Shown here in pieces: positions 50,988-59,791 of a stretch of DNA of 64,000 nucleotides. The position numbers and the translations under genes were made by a program. Numbering within the stretch: position 1 is the first letter of the stretch; every line of letters begins with the position of its first letter. The DNA comes from Bryobacterales bacterium (GTDB lineage: Bacteria; Acidobacteriota; Terriglobia; Bryobacterales; Bryobacteraceae). The stretch is from the NCBI GenBank assembly GCA_947446025.1, contig CANFEY010000014.1, positions 1-64,000 on the forward strand, in the 5' to 3' direction. Below the pieces are notes generated by a model, which was not told the DNA's origin, made no database searches, and worked only from the letters and a program-made list of their open reading frames with translations.

Positions 50988-52074
50988 AGGCGGGCGACAA
51001 CTTTCTGAGGTGCGTGACGGACTCCGCCAGCGCTCCCACCAACGCGTCCACTTGGTCCGCCGTGTTGCCCCGACCGAGCGAAAAGCGAATGCTGGAGCGG
51101 GCCTGTTCGCGCGTCAGCCCGATCGCCAGCAGCACATGCGACGGCTCGGGCGCGCCGCTGGAACACGCTGCACCGCTCGATACGGCGAACCCGCGCAGGT
51201 CCAGCGCGATTAGCAAAGCGTCGCTGTCGATCCCGTCAAAACGGATGTTCGTAGTATTCGGAATGCGCGGCGACCCAGCGGCGTTCACGTGCGCATCAGG
51301 AATGTCACGCAGGACGGCATGCTCTAGCCGGTCGCGTAGCGCCTCGGTGTCCACATGGGTCTGCATCGCGCGCGCCAGAGCAACCGCGCCCGCAACGTTT
51401 TCCGTGCCTGCGCGGCGCTCACGTTCATGGCGTCCACCGAACTGCCGCGCTTTCAGCTTGGTGCCCTTGCGGACGTACAGTGCGCCGATGCCCTTCGGGG
51501 CACCGACTTTGTGGCCGCTGATCGAATACATCGCAACTCCCAACTCGCGCACATTCACCGGGATCTTGCCCAGTGCCTGCACGCCATCGGCATGCACGGG
51601 CACGCCTAACTTCACGATCTCCGCCAGCGGCTGAATCGTGCCCAGCTCATTGTTCGCATGCATCACGCTGATGAGCGCCGTATCGGACTTAAGCGCCTTC
51701 CGCACGTCGTCTGGATCGACAACTCCGCTCGGCCCCACCGGCACGCAGCTCCATCCAGCAAGCCGTCCCGCAGTCTGAAGCACCGCCGGATGCTCGATTG
51801 CGGTGGTGACCAAGTGCCCGCCCGCAGCGCCGCCCAGCAGCGCCAGATTGTCAGACTCCGTGCCGCCGCTGGTGAAGACGATCTCCTCCGCGCTCGCCCC
51901 CAGCGCATCCGCCACCTGCTTGCGGGCTTCGTCAAGCAGGTGCCGCGCGGCTTGCCCAAAGTGATGGATGCTGGACGCGTTGCCGTAGATTTCCGTGAAC
52001 GCAGGCAGCATGGCCTCCAAAGCTTCGCGGGAAACCGGAGTGGTGGCGTTGTGATCGAAGTAGTAGCGCTGCAC
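50980..52074 (-). CDS. iscS: Cysteine desulfurase (IscS/NifS)
   Basis: A 364-residue PLP enzyme that removes sulfur from cysteine. The start YYFDHNATTPVS, TSGGTESDNLAL (PLP phosphate loop), HADGVQALGKIPV and the PLP Lys in SISGHKVGAPKG (Lys189) are visible. The sulfur-accepting Cys is in AVSSGAACSSGAPEPSHVL. It is class I with the longer Cys loop, so it can reach partners such as IscU or TusA-like proteins and, here, MnmA directly. Confidence 0.95.
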   Translation of the reverse strand: MQRYYFDHNATTPVSREALEAMLPAFTEIYGNASSIHHFGQAARHLLDEARKQVADALGASAEEIVFTSGGTESDNLALLGGAAGGHLVTTAIEHPAVLQTAGRLAGWSCVPVGPSGVVDPDDVRKALKSDTALISVMHANNELGTIQPLAEIVKLGVPVHADGVQALGKIPVNVRELGVAMYSISGHKVGAPKGIGALYVRKGTKLKARQFGGRHERERRAGTENVAGAVALARAMQTHVDTEALRDRLEHAVLRDIPDAHVNAAGSPRIPNTTNIRFDGIDSDALLIALDLRGFAVSSGAACSSGAPEPSHVLLAIGLTREQARSSIRFSLGRGNTADQVDALVGALAESVTHLRKLSPAYV

Positions 52075-52081
52075 GGGACTC

Positions 52082-52552
52082 TTACAAGTCTACCGTGAAC
52101 GCGTGTTTCTTCAGCGTTTCATCGATGAACGCTTGCCACACCGCATCGGGTTCCCACACGCTGCGCACCAGATCGAAGGCGGCCTCGCGATCCCACCCCA
52201 ACCGGATCACGCGATACAAACCTACGAACGCAGAGACCCGCTTGTTCAGCGCGCAGTGTACGAACCGCCTGCGGCCGGCGTGGGCGTCCATCGCGTGGCA
52301 GAACTGCGCTAGGTCCACCCCCGTGGGATTGTTGAAGTTCACGGCGATGTGAACATAGATGAGCCCCAAGCCCCGCACGATGTCCGCCTCGCCGGCGAGT
52401 GAGTAAGGAGGACTGTTGTCGAGCGCAAGGTTGATGACTACTTGAAATCCATGCTCGGCCAGCGAGCGCAGTTGATCTTCCGTTGGCAGGCCGGCGGTGG
52501 AGAGCAACTCATCCACGGCCCGGTAGTTCATCATCTCCTCGAACGCGGCCAT
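52082..52552 (-). CDS. Protein-tyrosine-phosphatase-like protein
   Basis: A 156-residue cytoplasmic protein with a DSP/BLH-type phosphatase fold. The N-terminus LSTAGLPTEDQLRSLAEHGFQVVINLALDNSPPY is typical of the DUF442/BLH-like branch. The P-loop reads VHCALNKRVSAFVGLYR, that is HC-x4-R, one residue shorter than the classic HC-x5-R. The subgroup with HCaxNkRvsaF is recurrent, so the shorter loop appears to be a family trait and not damage. The substrate is unknown. It lies 7 bp upstream of iscS on the same strand. ATG codons at 52534 and 52531 are alternative starts after a GAGGAG run. Confidence 0.7.
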   Translation of the reverse strand: MAAFEEMMNYRAVDELLSTAGLPTEDQLRSLAEHGFQVVINLALDNSPPYSLAGEADIVRGLGLIYVHIAVNFNNPTGVDLAQFCHAMDAHAGRRRFVHCALNKRVSAFVGLYRVIRLGWDREAAFDLVRSVWEPDAVWQAFIDETLKKHAFTVDL

Positions 52553-52584
52553 ATTCCACTCTACTCAAATCGCGCGCCTATCCG

Positions 52585-52794
52585 TTACAGGTCTTCTGGG
52601 CTCAGTCCGGTCCTCTTGCGATTTGGGATAGCAAGCCCTTGCCGATTTCGTCTCGATCATAAAAAGCAAGGGTGTAGTTCGGCCAACCTGGACGAGTGAG
52701 ACGACTGTGAGAACCCGACTGCTACGCAACAGTCCAACCGATTCTGAGTAATGCGGCCAGCAATTGCTTCGCCTTGACGGCGCGCCAATCTCAT
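52585..52794 (-). pseudogene. Decayed HicA-type toxin gene
   Basis: Pieces of HicA can be read in three frames. VKAKQLLAALLRIGWTV is followed by an in-frame TAG (52722-52724) where the family has Arg or Lys. QSGSHSRLTRPGWPNYTLAFYDRDEIGKGLLSQIAR comes next, then a further shift to RTGLSPEDL and a TAA. The catalytic-type GSH is still present. The ATG at 52794 overlaps the hicB stop by ATGA, the normal hicBA arrangement. At least three lesions make it non-functional. Confidence 0.8.
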
Positions 52795-53032
52795 GTGGTC
52801 GAAAATACTTTAGCAAACGGCTCGGGGACTTCTTCGCCGTGATCAATGCAATCGGCCGCGACACGTAGCGCCAGCGCCTGGACTGCGGCGAGAGCTGCTT
52901 CACGGGTAGTCGCGTAGCCATCACTCCGGGCATGGCCTCAATATCAGCCCACCAGCGGCCATCATCCTCACGGCCCAGCACCACTGGAATGGACTCGGCG
53001 GTGATTGTTTCCATAGCGACGTTTCGCTTCAT
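52791..53032 (-). pseudogene. HicB-type antitoxin gene with a frameshift
   Basis: The first frame gives ESIPVVLGREDDGRWWADIEAMPGVMA, the start of the partial RNase-H-like HicB fold. A one-base loss near 52915-52919 shifts the frame. The rest then reads YATTREAALAAVQALALRVAADCIDHGEEVPEPFAKVFSTT, normal HicB to a TGA at 52791. Starts at 53032 or 53014 are possible. The antitoxin would be truncated after the shift. Confidence 0.85.
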
Positions 53033-53042
53033 TATATGCCCG

Positions 53043-54299
53043 TTAGAAGAATCCCCGCGCCGCGTCCACCGTCGCCCGGATGTCCGCTTCACTGTGCGCA
53101 GCGCTCACGAACCCCGCTTCAAATTGACTGGGAGCGAGGTAGACGCCTTGCTCCAACATGTGATGGAAGAACTTCCCGAAGCGCGCGGTGTCGCATTGCT
53201 TCGCCGTGTCCCAATCCGTGACCGGACTCTCCGTGAAGAAGAACGTGAACATGGAACCGACGCGGTTGATGGTCACGCCGGGCGGAGTCCATGCAGTGAG
53301 CTGGGCGGCTCGGGCTTCCAGCTGCGTGTAAATCTCCGGATGCGCGATCAACTCGCGCAGCATCGCCAGTCCCGCGCTGACGGCTAGCGGATTGCCGGAT
53401 AACGTGCCTGCCTGATAGACGGGCCCCAGCGGAGCCACCTTGTGCATGATGTCGGTCCGGCCGCCGTAAGCAGCAAGAGGCAGGCCGCCACCAATGATTT
53501 TGCCGAAGGTGCTCAGGTCCGGATGAATGCCGAAGAGGGCCTGCGCTCCGCCCAGAGCGACGCGGAAGCCCGTCATCACTTCGTCGAAGATCAACAGAGC
53601 GCCGTGACGCGCAGTGAGTTCGCGCATCGCCTCCAAGAACCCCGGCAGCGGCGGAACGCATCCCATGTTGCCCACCACAGGCTCCACGATGACCGCTGCG
53701 ATTTGATCGCCGCGCTCTTTGAACGCCTGCTCCAACGCCGCGATGGAGTTGTAGGGCAACACCAGCGTCGTCTCCGCGAACGCCTTCGGCACACCAGCCG
53801 CATCGGCGATCCCGAGGGTCGCCATACCGGACCCGGCCTTCACCAATAGGGAATCGACGTGGCCGTGGTAGCAGCCTTCAAACTTGATCGTCAGGTCGCG
53901 GCCCGTGAAGCCGCGCGCCAGACGCAACGCGCTCATGGTGGCTTCAGTGCCGGAATTCACCAGCCGGAGCATCTCCATGGAAGGCACGGCCTGCCGGATC
54001 AGCTCCGCCAGTTCGGCTTCGCGCTCGGTGGGTGCGCCGAAGCTGGTGCCGCTGTCGAGCACCGCACGCAACGCCTCGATCACAGCGGGCGCGCGATGGC
54101 CCAGCAGCAGCGGTCCCCAGGAACCCACGTAGTCGATATAGGAATTGCCGTCGATATCAAAAATGCGGCTGCCTTCGCCGCGCTCAATGAAGCGGGGAGT
54201 GCCGCCCACTCCGCGGAAGGCGCGGACCGGCGAGTTGACGCCTCCGGGGATGACTTTCTGGGCGCGGGCAAAAGCGGATTCGGAGCGGGTGGTTTGCAT
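53043..54299 (-). CDS. hemL: Glutamate-1-semialdehyde 2,1-aminomutase
   Basis: HemL (418 residues) makes 5-aminolevulinate for tetrapyrroles by the C5 route. The start region [72 protein letters not shown] and the PLP Lys in [12 protein letters not shown] (Lys267) are all present. The ATG at 54299 starts [10 protein letters not shown], typical of the family; the longer frame upstream overlaps the divergent SDR region. It uses PLP made by PdxST. Confidence 0.96.
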   Translation of the reverse strand: MQTTRSESAFARAQKVIPGGVNSPVRAFRGVGGTPRFIERGEGSRIFDIDGNSYIDYVGSWGPLLLGHRAPAVIEALRAVLDSGTSFGAPTEREAELAELIRQAVPSMEMLRLVNSGTEATMSALRLARGFTGRDLTIKFEGCYHGHVDSLLVKAGSGMATLGIADAAGVPKAFAETTLVLPYNSIAALEQAFKERGDQIAAVIVEPVVGNMGCVPPLPGFLEAMRELTARHGALLIFDEVMTGFRVALGGAQALFGIHPDLSTFGKIIGGGLPLAAYGGRTDIMHKVAPLGPVYQAGTLSGNPLAVSAGLAMLRELIAHPEIYTQLEARAAQLTAWTPPGVTINRVGSMFTFFFTESPVTDWDTAKQCDTARFGKFFHHMLEQGVYLAPSQFEAGFVSAAHSEADIRATVDAARGFF

Positions 54300-54413
54300 G
54301 TGGGCTGATCCAGACGAAGGCTGTTTTCGTATTCTATCGTGCTGGCACAATTCCGCGCGCGGAGGAATGCGCGCAAGCGGTCACTCGGCTGCGCAAATCG
54401 CTACAATGACCGG

Positions 54414-55172
54414 GTGACTCACAAAGAACTCAAGGGCCGCACCGCGGTCATCACGGGCGGCAATCGCGGCCTAGGCAAGGCCATCGCCACTGCATTAGGA
54501 TCTGCGGGAGCCAACATCGTGCTTGTGGCCCGCGACAAATACGTCCTCTCCTCCGCTGCGGAAGAGGTACGGGCCACAGGTGCGGAAGTTTCTGCATTCC
54601 CCGCCGATGTTACCGATGAGAAGCAGGTCTTTCAGCTTGCACAGGACATCCGGGGACGCATTGGCACCGTGGATATCCTGGTGAACAACGCCGGCATCAA
54701 CGTCAGAAAATCCGTGGAACAGTTCACGCTGGCGGAATGGAATTCCGTCCTGGCCACCAACTTGACCAGCGCGTTTCTCATGTGCCGCGCGTTTATTCCG
54801 GGCATGAAGGGGCGCGGCTACGGGAGAATCTTGAACCTGGCATCGATGATGGGACACGTCTCCATCCCAGGCCGTGCCGCGTATTCAGCCAGCAAGGCCG
54901 GGTTAATCGGATTCACCAAGGCGCTGGCGCTGGAGCTGGCTCCCGATGGAGTCACCGTCGTTGCCATCAGCCCCGGACCGTTTGCCACCGAAATGAACAC
55001 GCCGCTGATGAATGACCCGCAGGTGAGCAGCCAGTTCACTTCTCGCATTCCGCTGGGGCGATGGGGTGATCCCGAAGAGATCGGCAAGCTGGCGGCCTAC
55101 CTCTGCTCCGAACACGCCGGCTTCATCACCGGCACGGACATCCTGATCGACGGAGGCTGGACCGCGCAGTAA
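54414..55172 (+). CDS. Short-chain dehydrogenase/reductase (SDR)
   Basis: A 252-residue classical SDR with a GTG start. The cofactor motif is TGGNRGLGKAIA, with NNAG (LVNNAGINVRKS), the catalytic Ser in LNLASMMGHVS, and YSASKAG (Tyr-x3-Lys). ISPGPFATEM and the end GTDILIDGGW are typical of FabG-like oxidoreductases. NAD or NADP preference and substrate are unknown. It is divergent from hemL and stands alone on its strand. Confidence 0.92.
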   Translation: MTHKELKGRTAVITGGNRGLGKAIATALGSAGANIVLVARDKYVLSSAAEEVRATGAEVSAFPADVTDEKQVFQLAQDIRGRIGTVDILVNNAGINVRKSVEQFTLAEWNSVLATNLTSAFLMCRAFIPGMKGRGYGRILNLASMMGHVSIPGRAAYSASKAGLIGFTKALALELAPDGVTVVAISPGPFATEMNTPLMNDPQVSSQFTSRIPLGRWGDPEEIGKLAAYLCSEHAGFITGTDILIDGGWTAQ

Positions 55173-55173
55173 C

Positions 55174-56160
55174 TCACCAAGCCATCGCGTCCACGCCCAA
55201 ACCCGTGCCTTCAAACACCAGGTTCGTGCTCGCCGGAGCATTTGAGCGCACCAGCACCTCAAAGCGCAGGGCGCGGAACTTGTCGAGCAGCGCCTGGTTG
55301 CCGGGATAGGCGGATACGTAGATCACGTGATCCATGGTGACCCGCGCCGATTGCACCGCAGTTTGCAGGCTGGCCAGCGCGACGCGCACGCCGGCATCGT
55401 CACTCGATGTGCTGGCGAAGGCCGAGGTGAACAGAATTCGCGGAGCGTTCACCACCGCCGCCTGCGCGAAGGCGGCCTGAGTGGGATTGATCAGCCGCAC
55501 CGCTTGGGCAGGCTTGGCATTGAGCCGCGCCACCGCGTCACACTCCACAAACTGGCTCGTGGGTGTCCGTTGGATTTGCATCACACTCACGTCGGCCCTG
55601 GCGAAGCTGGCCAGCACAGCCGCGCGGACCTGCGCGTGATCCTCCAGCGAACTCGAATAGCAGTTGACGCGCAATACGTCTTCGGCCCGAACATCCATGC
55701 CGCCGGCGATCATGCTCAGGTTCGCCAGGGAACGCTCCACCAAAGGCGCAATCGCTCCGGAAGGGGCCTGCGTAAGCTGCCCGGAAATGAAGACCAAGCC
55801 GTTCGGATTCTCGATATTGGTCGCCGTCAACACCGCTTCCACCAGCACCGATGCGGCGGCATCCGGCAGCCGCGCAATCTGGATCACGCTCACCACCGGC
55901 CGCATTTTCGGTGGGAACGCTTTGGCGACGGCCTCGCCCACGGCCTTGAGTTCCGCCGCCGGAGTGGCGAATACGCGGACCTTGATCGGCAGCCCGGACT
56001 TCTTCAGATCCTTAACCGCGTCCTCAATCTGGCGGCCAACCGAGCCACCCCGCAACGGTGCCGACCGGAACAACAAGTGGGCGGTCTCCCCGGCGACGAT
56101 GGAAGTTTGTGCAAACAAAGTGGCGCTGGTCAGGACCAACGCGAGCAACGATACCTTCAT
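55174..56160 (-). CDS. Exported RidA/YjgF-like protein (tandem modules)
   Basis: A 328-residue protein with the signal peptide MKVSLLALVLTSATLFA. Two YjgF-type modules can be traced. One carries LVFISGQLTQAPSGAIAPLVERSLANLSMIAGGMDVRAEDVLRVNCYSSS. The other is RILFTSAFASTSSDDAGVRVALASLQTAVQSARVTMDHVIYVSAYPGN. A degenerate N-terminal one may also exist. RidA proteins deaminate enamines in the cytoplasm; exported tandem versions have no known role. It overlaps modA by 4 bp (ATGA), so it is coupled to it. Confidence 0.7.
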   Translation of the reverse strand: MKVSLLALVLTSATLFAQTSIVAGETAHLLFRSAPLRGGSVGRQIEDAVKDLKKSGLPIKVRVFATPAAELKAVGEAVAKAFPPKMRPVVSVIQIARLPDAAASVLVEAVLTATNIENPNGLVFISGQLTQAPSGAIAPLVERSLANLSMIAGGMDVRAEDVLRVNCYSSSLEDHAQVRAAVLASFARADVSVMQIQRTPTSQFVECDAVARLNAKPAQAVRLINPTQAAFAQAAVVNAPRILFTSAFASTSSDDAGVRVALASLQTAVQSARVTMDHVIYVSAYPGNQALLDKFRALRFEVLVRSNAPASTNLVFEGTGLGVDAMAW

Positions 56161-56888
56161 GGGTTTGATTGTACGACGTAACCATTCTGGATGAGAATGG
56201 CCCGGCCCTTGGGGCCAAGCACGAAGGCAGCGAATTTCCTGGCATCGTCAGCCCGCAGGCTGGCGGCGACCACGCCGAGCGCCTGGTCGATGGGAGCATA
56301 CAAAGACGGGTCTATGAGCTGCACAGTGCCGGGTTCGCGGAACACCAGTGAATACGCCGTGAGCGCGACATCCGCATTGCCCGTCGCCGCGAGTTGTTTG
56401 GCCTGGCTCACGCTGCCCGCGTACACCAGCTTGGGCTGCACCGCATCCCACTGCCCGGACCCGCGCAACGCCTGGACCGCAGCTTCGCCATAGGGAGCAA
56501 GCTCAGGCTGCGCGATGGCGACAAATTTGACTTCGGGCCGGGTGAGATCCTTCAAAGTCTTGAGGGACGCGTCCCGTGACCACAGTGCCAATTGTCCCCG
56601 CCCATACACGGCATGGTGGACGATCTTCCGCTTCAGCACCAGATGCGCGATGTGTTCGGTGTCCGCCGCTGCGAAAACGTCCACAGGCGCGCCTGCGTCC
56701 ACCTGCTGGGCGAGTGCCGCGGTGGAGCCGTAGGTGAAGACGACCTCGATCCCGGTCTCTTCGGTGAAGGCCCGGCCGATCTCATCGAAGACTCCGGTGA
56801 GATTGGACGCTGCGGCCACGGTAAGGCGCGGGGGCGCGCCGCACCCGGCAAACGCCAACATCCCCAAGATGGCAGTCGCTACTTTCAC
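56157..56888 (-). CDS. modA: Molybdate/tungstate-type substrate-binding lipoprotein (ModA)
   Basis: A 243-residue ABC-type periplasmic binding protein with a lipobox-like LAFAGC at the N-terminus. Type II PBP motifs match ModA: VAAASNLTGVFDEI, FTYGSTAALAQQVDAGAPVDVFAAAD, QPELAPYGEAA and SVSQAKQLAATGNADVALTAYS. It should bind molybdate or tungstate. There is no modB or modC nearby. The start is GTG at 56888, only 26 bp from the divergent TonB receptor start. Confidence 0.88.
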   Translation of the reverse strand: MKVATAILGMLAFAGCGAPPRLTVAAASNLTGVFDEIGRAFTEETGIEVVFTYGSTAALAQQVDAGAPVDVFAAADTEHIAHLVLKRKIVHHAVYGRGQLALWSRDASLKTLKDLTRPEVKFVAIAQPELAPYGEAAVQALRGSGQWDAVQPKLVYAGSVSQAKQLAATGNADVALTAYSLVFREPGTVQLIDPSLYAPIDQALGVVAASLRADDARKFAAFVLGPKGRAILIQNGYVVQSNP

Positions 56889-56908
56889 TGCTGCTATGGT
56901 ATGTATAA

Positions 56909-56921
56909 AAGACAGTGTCTT
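56909..56921. promoter_or_regulatory. Palindrome at the modA/TonB receptor divergent start
   Basis: AAGACA-G-TGTCTT is a perfect 13-bp palindrome centred on the first base of the receptor GTG (56915). TATAAA lies just before it (56904-56909). It is well placed to be an operator for both divergent genes; the regulator gene at 59791 encodes a plausible binder. Confidence 0.4.
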
Positions 56922-59791
56922 GCAACCGGGTCATCCTATTTCTGCTGGCCGCCGCTGCCTGGGGACAGGCGTCGTTGCAGGGAACGGTGATGGACCCCTC
57001 GGGCGCGGTGATTCGCGGCGCCAGCGCCGTGCTCACCCGGACGGACACGCCGGTTCAAACCTCCACCACCGGCATCGTGGGAGAGTTCCAGTTTCCGGCC
57101 CTCACCCCCGGTCTCTATGACCTAAGGATAGAGGCGAAGGGATTCAAGACCTATACCCGCGTCGGCTTGAGCATCGAGACCGGAACCAACCGCCTCAACG
57201 TTTCTTTGGAACTCGGCGTCGTCACCGGGGACGTCTTCGTCGACCTCAGCATGGAGAAGACCGCCGTCAGCTTCAACCTGGACCAGAAGGAGATTCCCGC
57301 GCTGCCGCTCGACGGGCGCAACTTCATTCCGCTCCTGGCCCTCTCTCCCGGCGTGTCCCTGCCCCCAGGCAGCACCCTGCCGCGCTTCAACGGCAGCCGC
57401 CCCCGCACCTCCGAATACATCTACGACGGCATCAGCGTTCTTCAGCCGGAGCCGGGCCAGGTCCCGTTCTTCCCCATCATCGACGCGATCCAGAACATCC
57501 AGGTGCAAACCAGCAACGCTCCCGCCGAATATGGCCGCTCCAACGGCGGCGTCATCGTGGTCAACCAAAGGGCCGGCACCAATGACCTGCACGGCTCGCT
57601 GTTCGAATTCTTCCGCAATGAGGCGCTCAACGCCCGGAACCTTTTTGCAACCACCGGCTCGAAGCCTGGCTTCCGCCGCAATCAATACGGTTTCGTTCTA
57701 GGCGGACCCATCCGCAAGGACAAGACATTCTTCTTCATCGATTGGCAAGGCACCCGGCTGAATACAGGAACTGTCCGCACAAGCACCGTGCCGACGCTGG
57801 CGCAGCGAACACTGTTCGGGAGCTTTGACTCCATCGCGCTTTCGCTGCTGAACCGGTATCCCTTGCCAACATCGAGCAACACCGCCAACAACTACCAGCG
57901 CGTGGCCACGGATTCCTCCGCGCAGGACCAGTTCGATCTTCGCCTGGATCACGCCTACGCCACTCAGCGCGTGTTCGCGCATTACACGTTCCTGCGCGAC
58001 GACGGGCGCATCGGAGCACCGCTGGCGGAGGCCAACTCCACCGCGTTGACGCGGGCGGACGCGCTCGCCCTCAATCACACGTGGAGCATCCGGCCCGCCA
58101 TGCTCAACGAAGTCCGCTTCGGATTCACGCGCCGATCCTTTGACCGCAAGTCTCTCGCCTCGCCGATCTACGACATCGCAGGCTACCAGTCCTTGGGCCC
58201 AGCAGCGGGCAGCATCGGCAGCACCGGAACCTCCGTCACGCAATTTGTCGACAACTTCACCAGCAACATGGGCCCGCACAGCATCAAGATCGGAGCCGAC
58301 ATCCGGCTCCAGCATCTCAATGCCTTGCAGCCCGCGCTCCCCAAGGGCCAATTCCAATTCAACAGCTTCAGCGCCTTCCTGCAAGGTCAAGTCAACCGCT
58401 ACAACATCGACATCCAATCTGAAACGCTACGGCCGCGCGCCACCATCGCGGAGTTTTTCGCGCAGGACGACTGGTCGCCCATGCGCCGGCTGAAGGTGAA
58501 TGCGGGACTGCGCTACACACTCAACATGCCGTCCACCGTCGTGGGCGACCAAGGCGCGGTGTTCAACCTCAACACACAGCGCCTGGACTTCCTGGGCAAA
58601 GCCGGCTTCCCCCGCAGCGCGCGCAATCTTGAGAAAAGCAACTTCGGGCCGCGCGTGGGCTTCGCCTACTTGCTCACGGAATCGCTGGTGTTGCGGTCCG
58701 CGTACGGGCTCACGTGGTTTGAACAATCCGGCATCACCACTCCGTTCACCACCCCGCTCTATCCGTTCATTCAAACGCTGACGCAGCAATCGCGCGACGG
58801 CACAGCACCGGCGTTTCTGCTTTCGCAAGGGCCCAGCGTGCAACCCGGCAGCCTGGGACAGAACGTCTTCGGCGTGCAGCGCGACAACGGCAGCGGGTAC
58901 GCACAACAGTGGAACTTCAGCCTGCAGAAATCCTTCCGCACGGCGTGGAGCTTTGAAGCCGGATACGTCGGCTCCAAACTCACACGCCTTGGAGTGCCCG
59001 ACGTGAACCTCAACCAGCTCACAGTGGAGCAGTTGAAGACAGGCGGCACCCGCCCCTATCCGAACTTCAACAACGTCGCCTTGTACCGCAACAACGTGGG
59101 CCACTCCACCTATCATTCGGTGCAGGGGCGCGTGGAGCGGCGCTTCTACAAGAAGTTTTCGCTCAATCTGGCCTACACCTTCTCCCGGCTCATCGACGAT
59201 GCAGGCGCAGTGTTCGACTCGGCCACGCTGTCCTCCCCAGCGGCAACCTTCAACGTCGCCGACAGCCACAACCGGCGCCTGGAAAAGGATGCCTCCACCG
59301 GCAACGTCCCGCACATCTTCAGCGCGGGTTTCGTGCTCGACCTGCCTCTTGGCCTGCAACTCGCCGGCATCGCCCGCGCCCAATCCGGCAGCCCGCTCGC
59401 CGTCACCCAGGCAGTCAATTCGAACGCCTTCGCGGGCTTCGGAATTCAGCGCCCCAACCGCGTGGCCGACCCTGCCCTTCCCTCCGAAGCACGCACCACC
59501 GGACGCTGGTTCAACACCGGCGCGTTCACGCAAGCTCCGCAGTTGACCATCGGCAATAGCTCGCGCAATCCAGTAAGGGGTCCGGGATTCCGCACCGTGG
59601 ATCTGATGCTGGGGAAAACGTTCCAAATCACCGACCGTGCCAAACTCGAACTGCGCGCGGAAGGTTTCAACATCACCAACACGCCCGGCTTCGGCGCTCC
59701 CAACACCAGCTTCGGCAGCGCCGCGTTCGGATCCATCACCACCGCCTCTGACCCGCGCGTGTTTGAACTGGTGGGGAAGGTCCACTTCTAG
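56915..59791 (+). CDS. TonB-dependent receptor with carboxypeptidase-regulatory-like domain
   Basis: A 958-residue outer-membrane receptor. The signal peptide is MSCNRVILFLLAAAAWGQ, followed by the Ig-like regulatory domain (SLQGTVMDPSGAVIRGASAVLTRT), a plug with SRPRTSEYIYDGIS and APAEYGRSNGGVIVVNQRAGTN, and a barrel ending in VGKVHF. It is divergent from modA and followed at once by a regulator with a ModA-like domain, so oxyanion or metal-complex import is the best guess. No periplasmic partner other than ModA is adjacent. The start is GTG at 56915; no ribosome binding site is visible. Confidence 0.9.
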   Translation: MSCNRVILFLLAAAAWGQASLQGTVMDPSGAVIRGASAVLTRTDTPVQTSTTGIVGEFQFPALTPGLYDLRIEAKGFKTYTRVGLSIETGTNRLNVSLELGVVTGDVFVDLSMEKTAVSFNLDQKEIPALPLDGRNFIPLLALSPGVSLPPGSTLPRFNGSRPRTSEYIYDGISVLQPEPGQVPFFPIIDAIQNIQVQTSNAPAEYGRSNGGVIVVNQRAGTNDLHGSLFEFFRNEALNARNLFATTGSKPGFRRNQYGFVLGGPIRKDKTFFFIDWQGTRLNTGTVRTSTVPTLAQRTLFGSFDSIALSLLNRYPLPTSSNTANNYQRVATDSSAQDQFDLRLDHAYATQRVFAHYTFLRDDGRIGAPLAEANSTALTRADALALNHTWSIRPAMLNEVRFGFTRRSFDRKSLASPIYDIAGYQSLGPAAGSIGSTGTSVTQFVDNFTSNMGPHSIKIGADIRLQHLNALQPALPKGQFQFNSFSAFLQGQVNRYNIDIQSETLRPRATIAEFFAQDDWSPMRRLKVNAGLRYTLNMPSTVVGDQGAVFNLNTQRLDFLGKAGFPRSARNLEKSNFGPRVGFAYLLTESLVLRSAYGLTWFEQSGITTPFTTPLYPFIQTLTQQSRDGTAPAFLLSQGPSVQPGSLGQNVFGVQRDNGSGYAQQWNFSLQKSFRTAWSFEAGYVGSKLTRLGVPDVNLNQLTVEQLKTGGTRPYPNFNNVALYRNNVGHSTYHSVQGRVERRFYKKFSLNLAYTFSRLIDDAGAVFDSATLSSPAATFNVADSHNRRLEKDASTGNVPHIFSAGFVLDLPLGLQLAGIARAQSGSPLAVTQAVNSNAFAGFGIQRPNRVADPALPSEARTTGRWFNTGAFTQAPQLTIGNSSRNPVRGPGFRTVDLMLGKTFQITDRAKLELRAEGFNITNTPGFGAPNTSFGSAAFGSITTASDPRVFELVGKVHF

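Noticed and set aside
58427-59785. Minus-strand frame opposite the second TonB receptor
   Set aside because: It is the shadow of a strongly supported receptor frame, with no start signal or domain.
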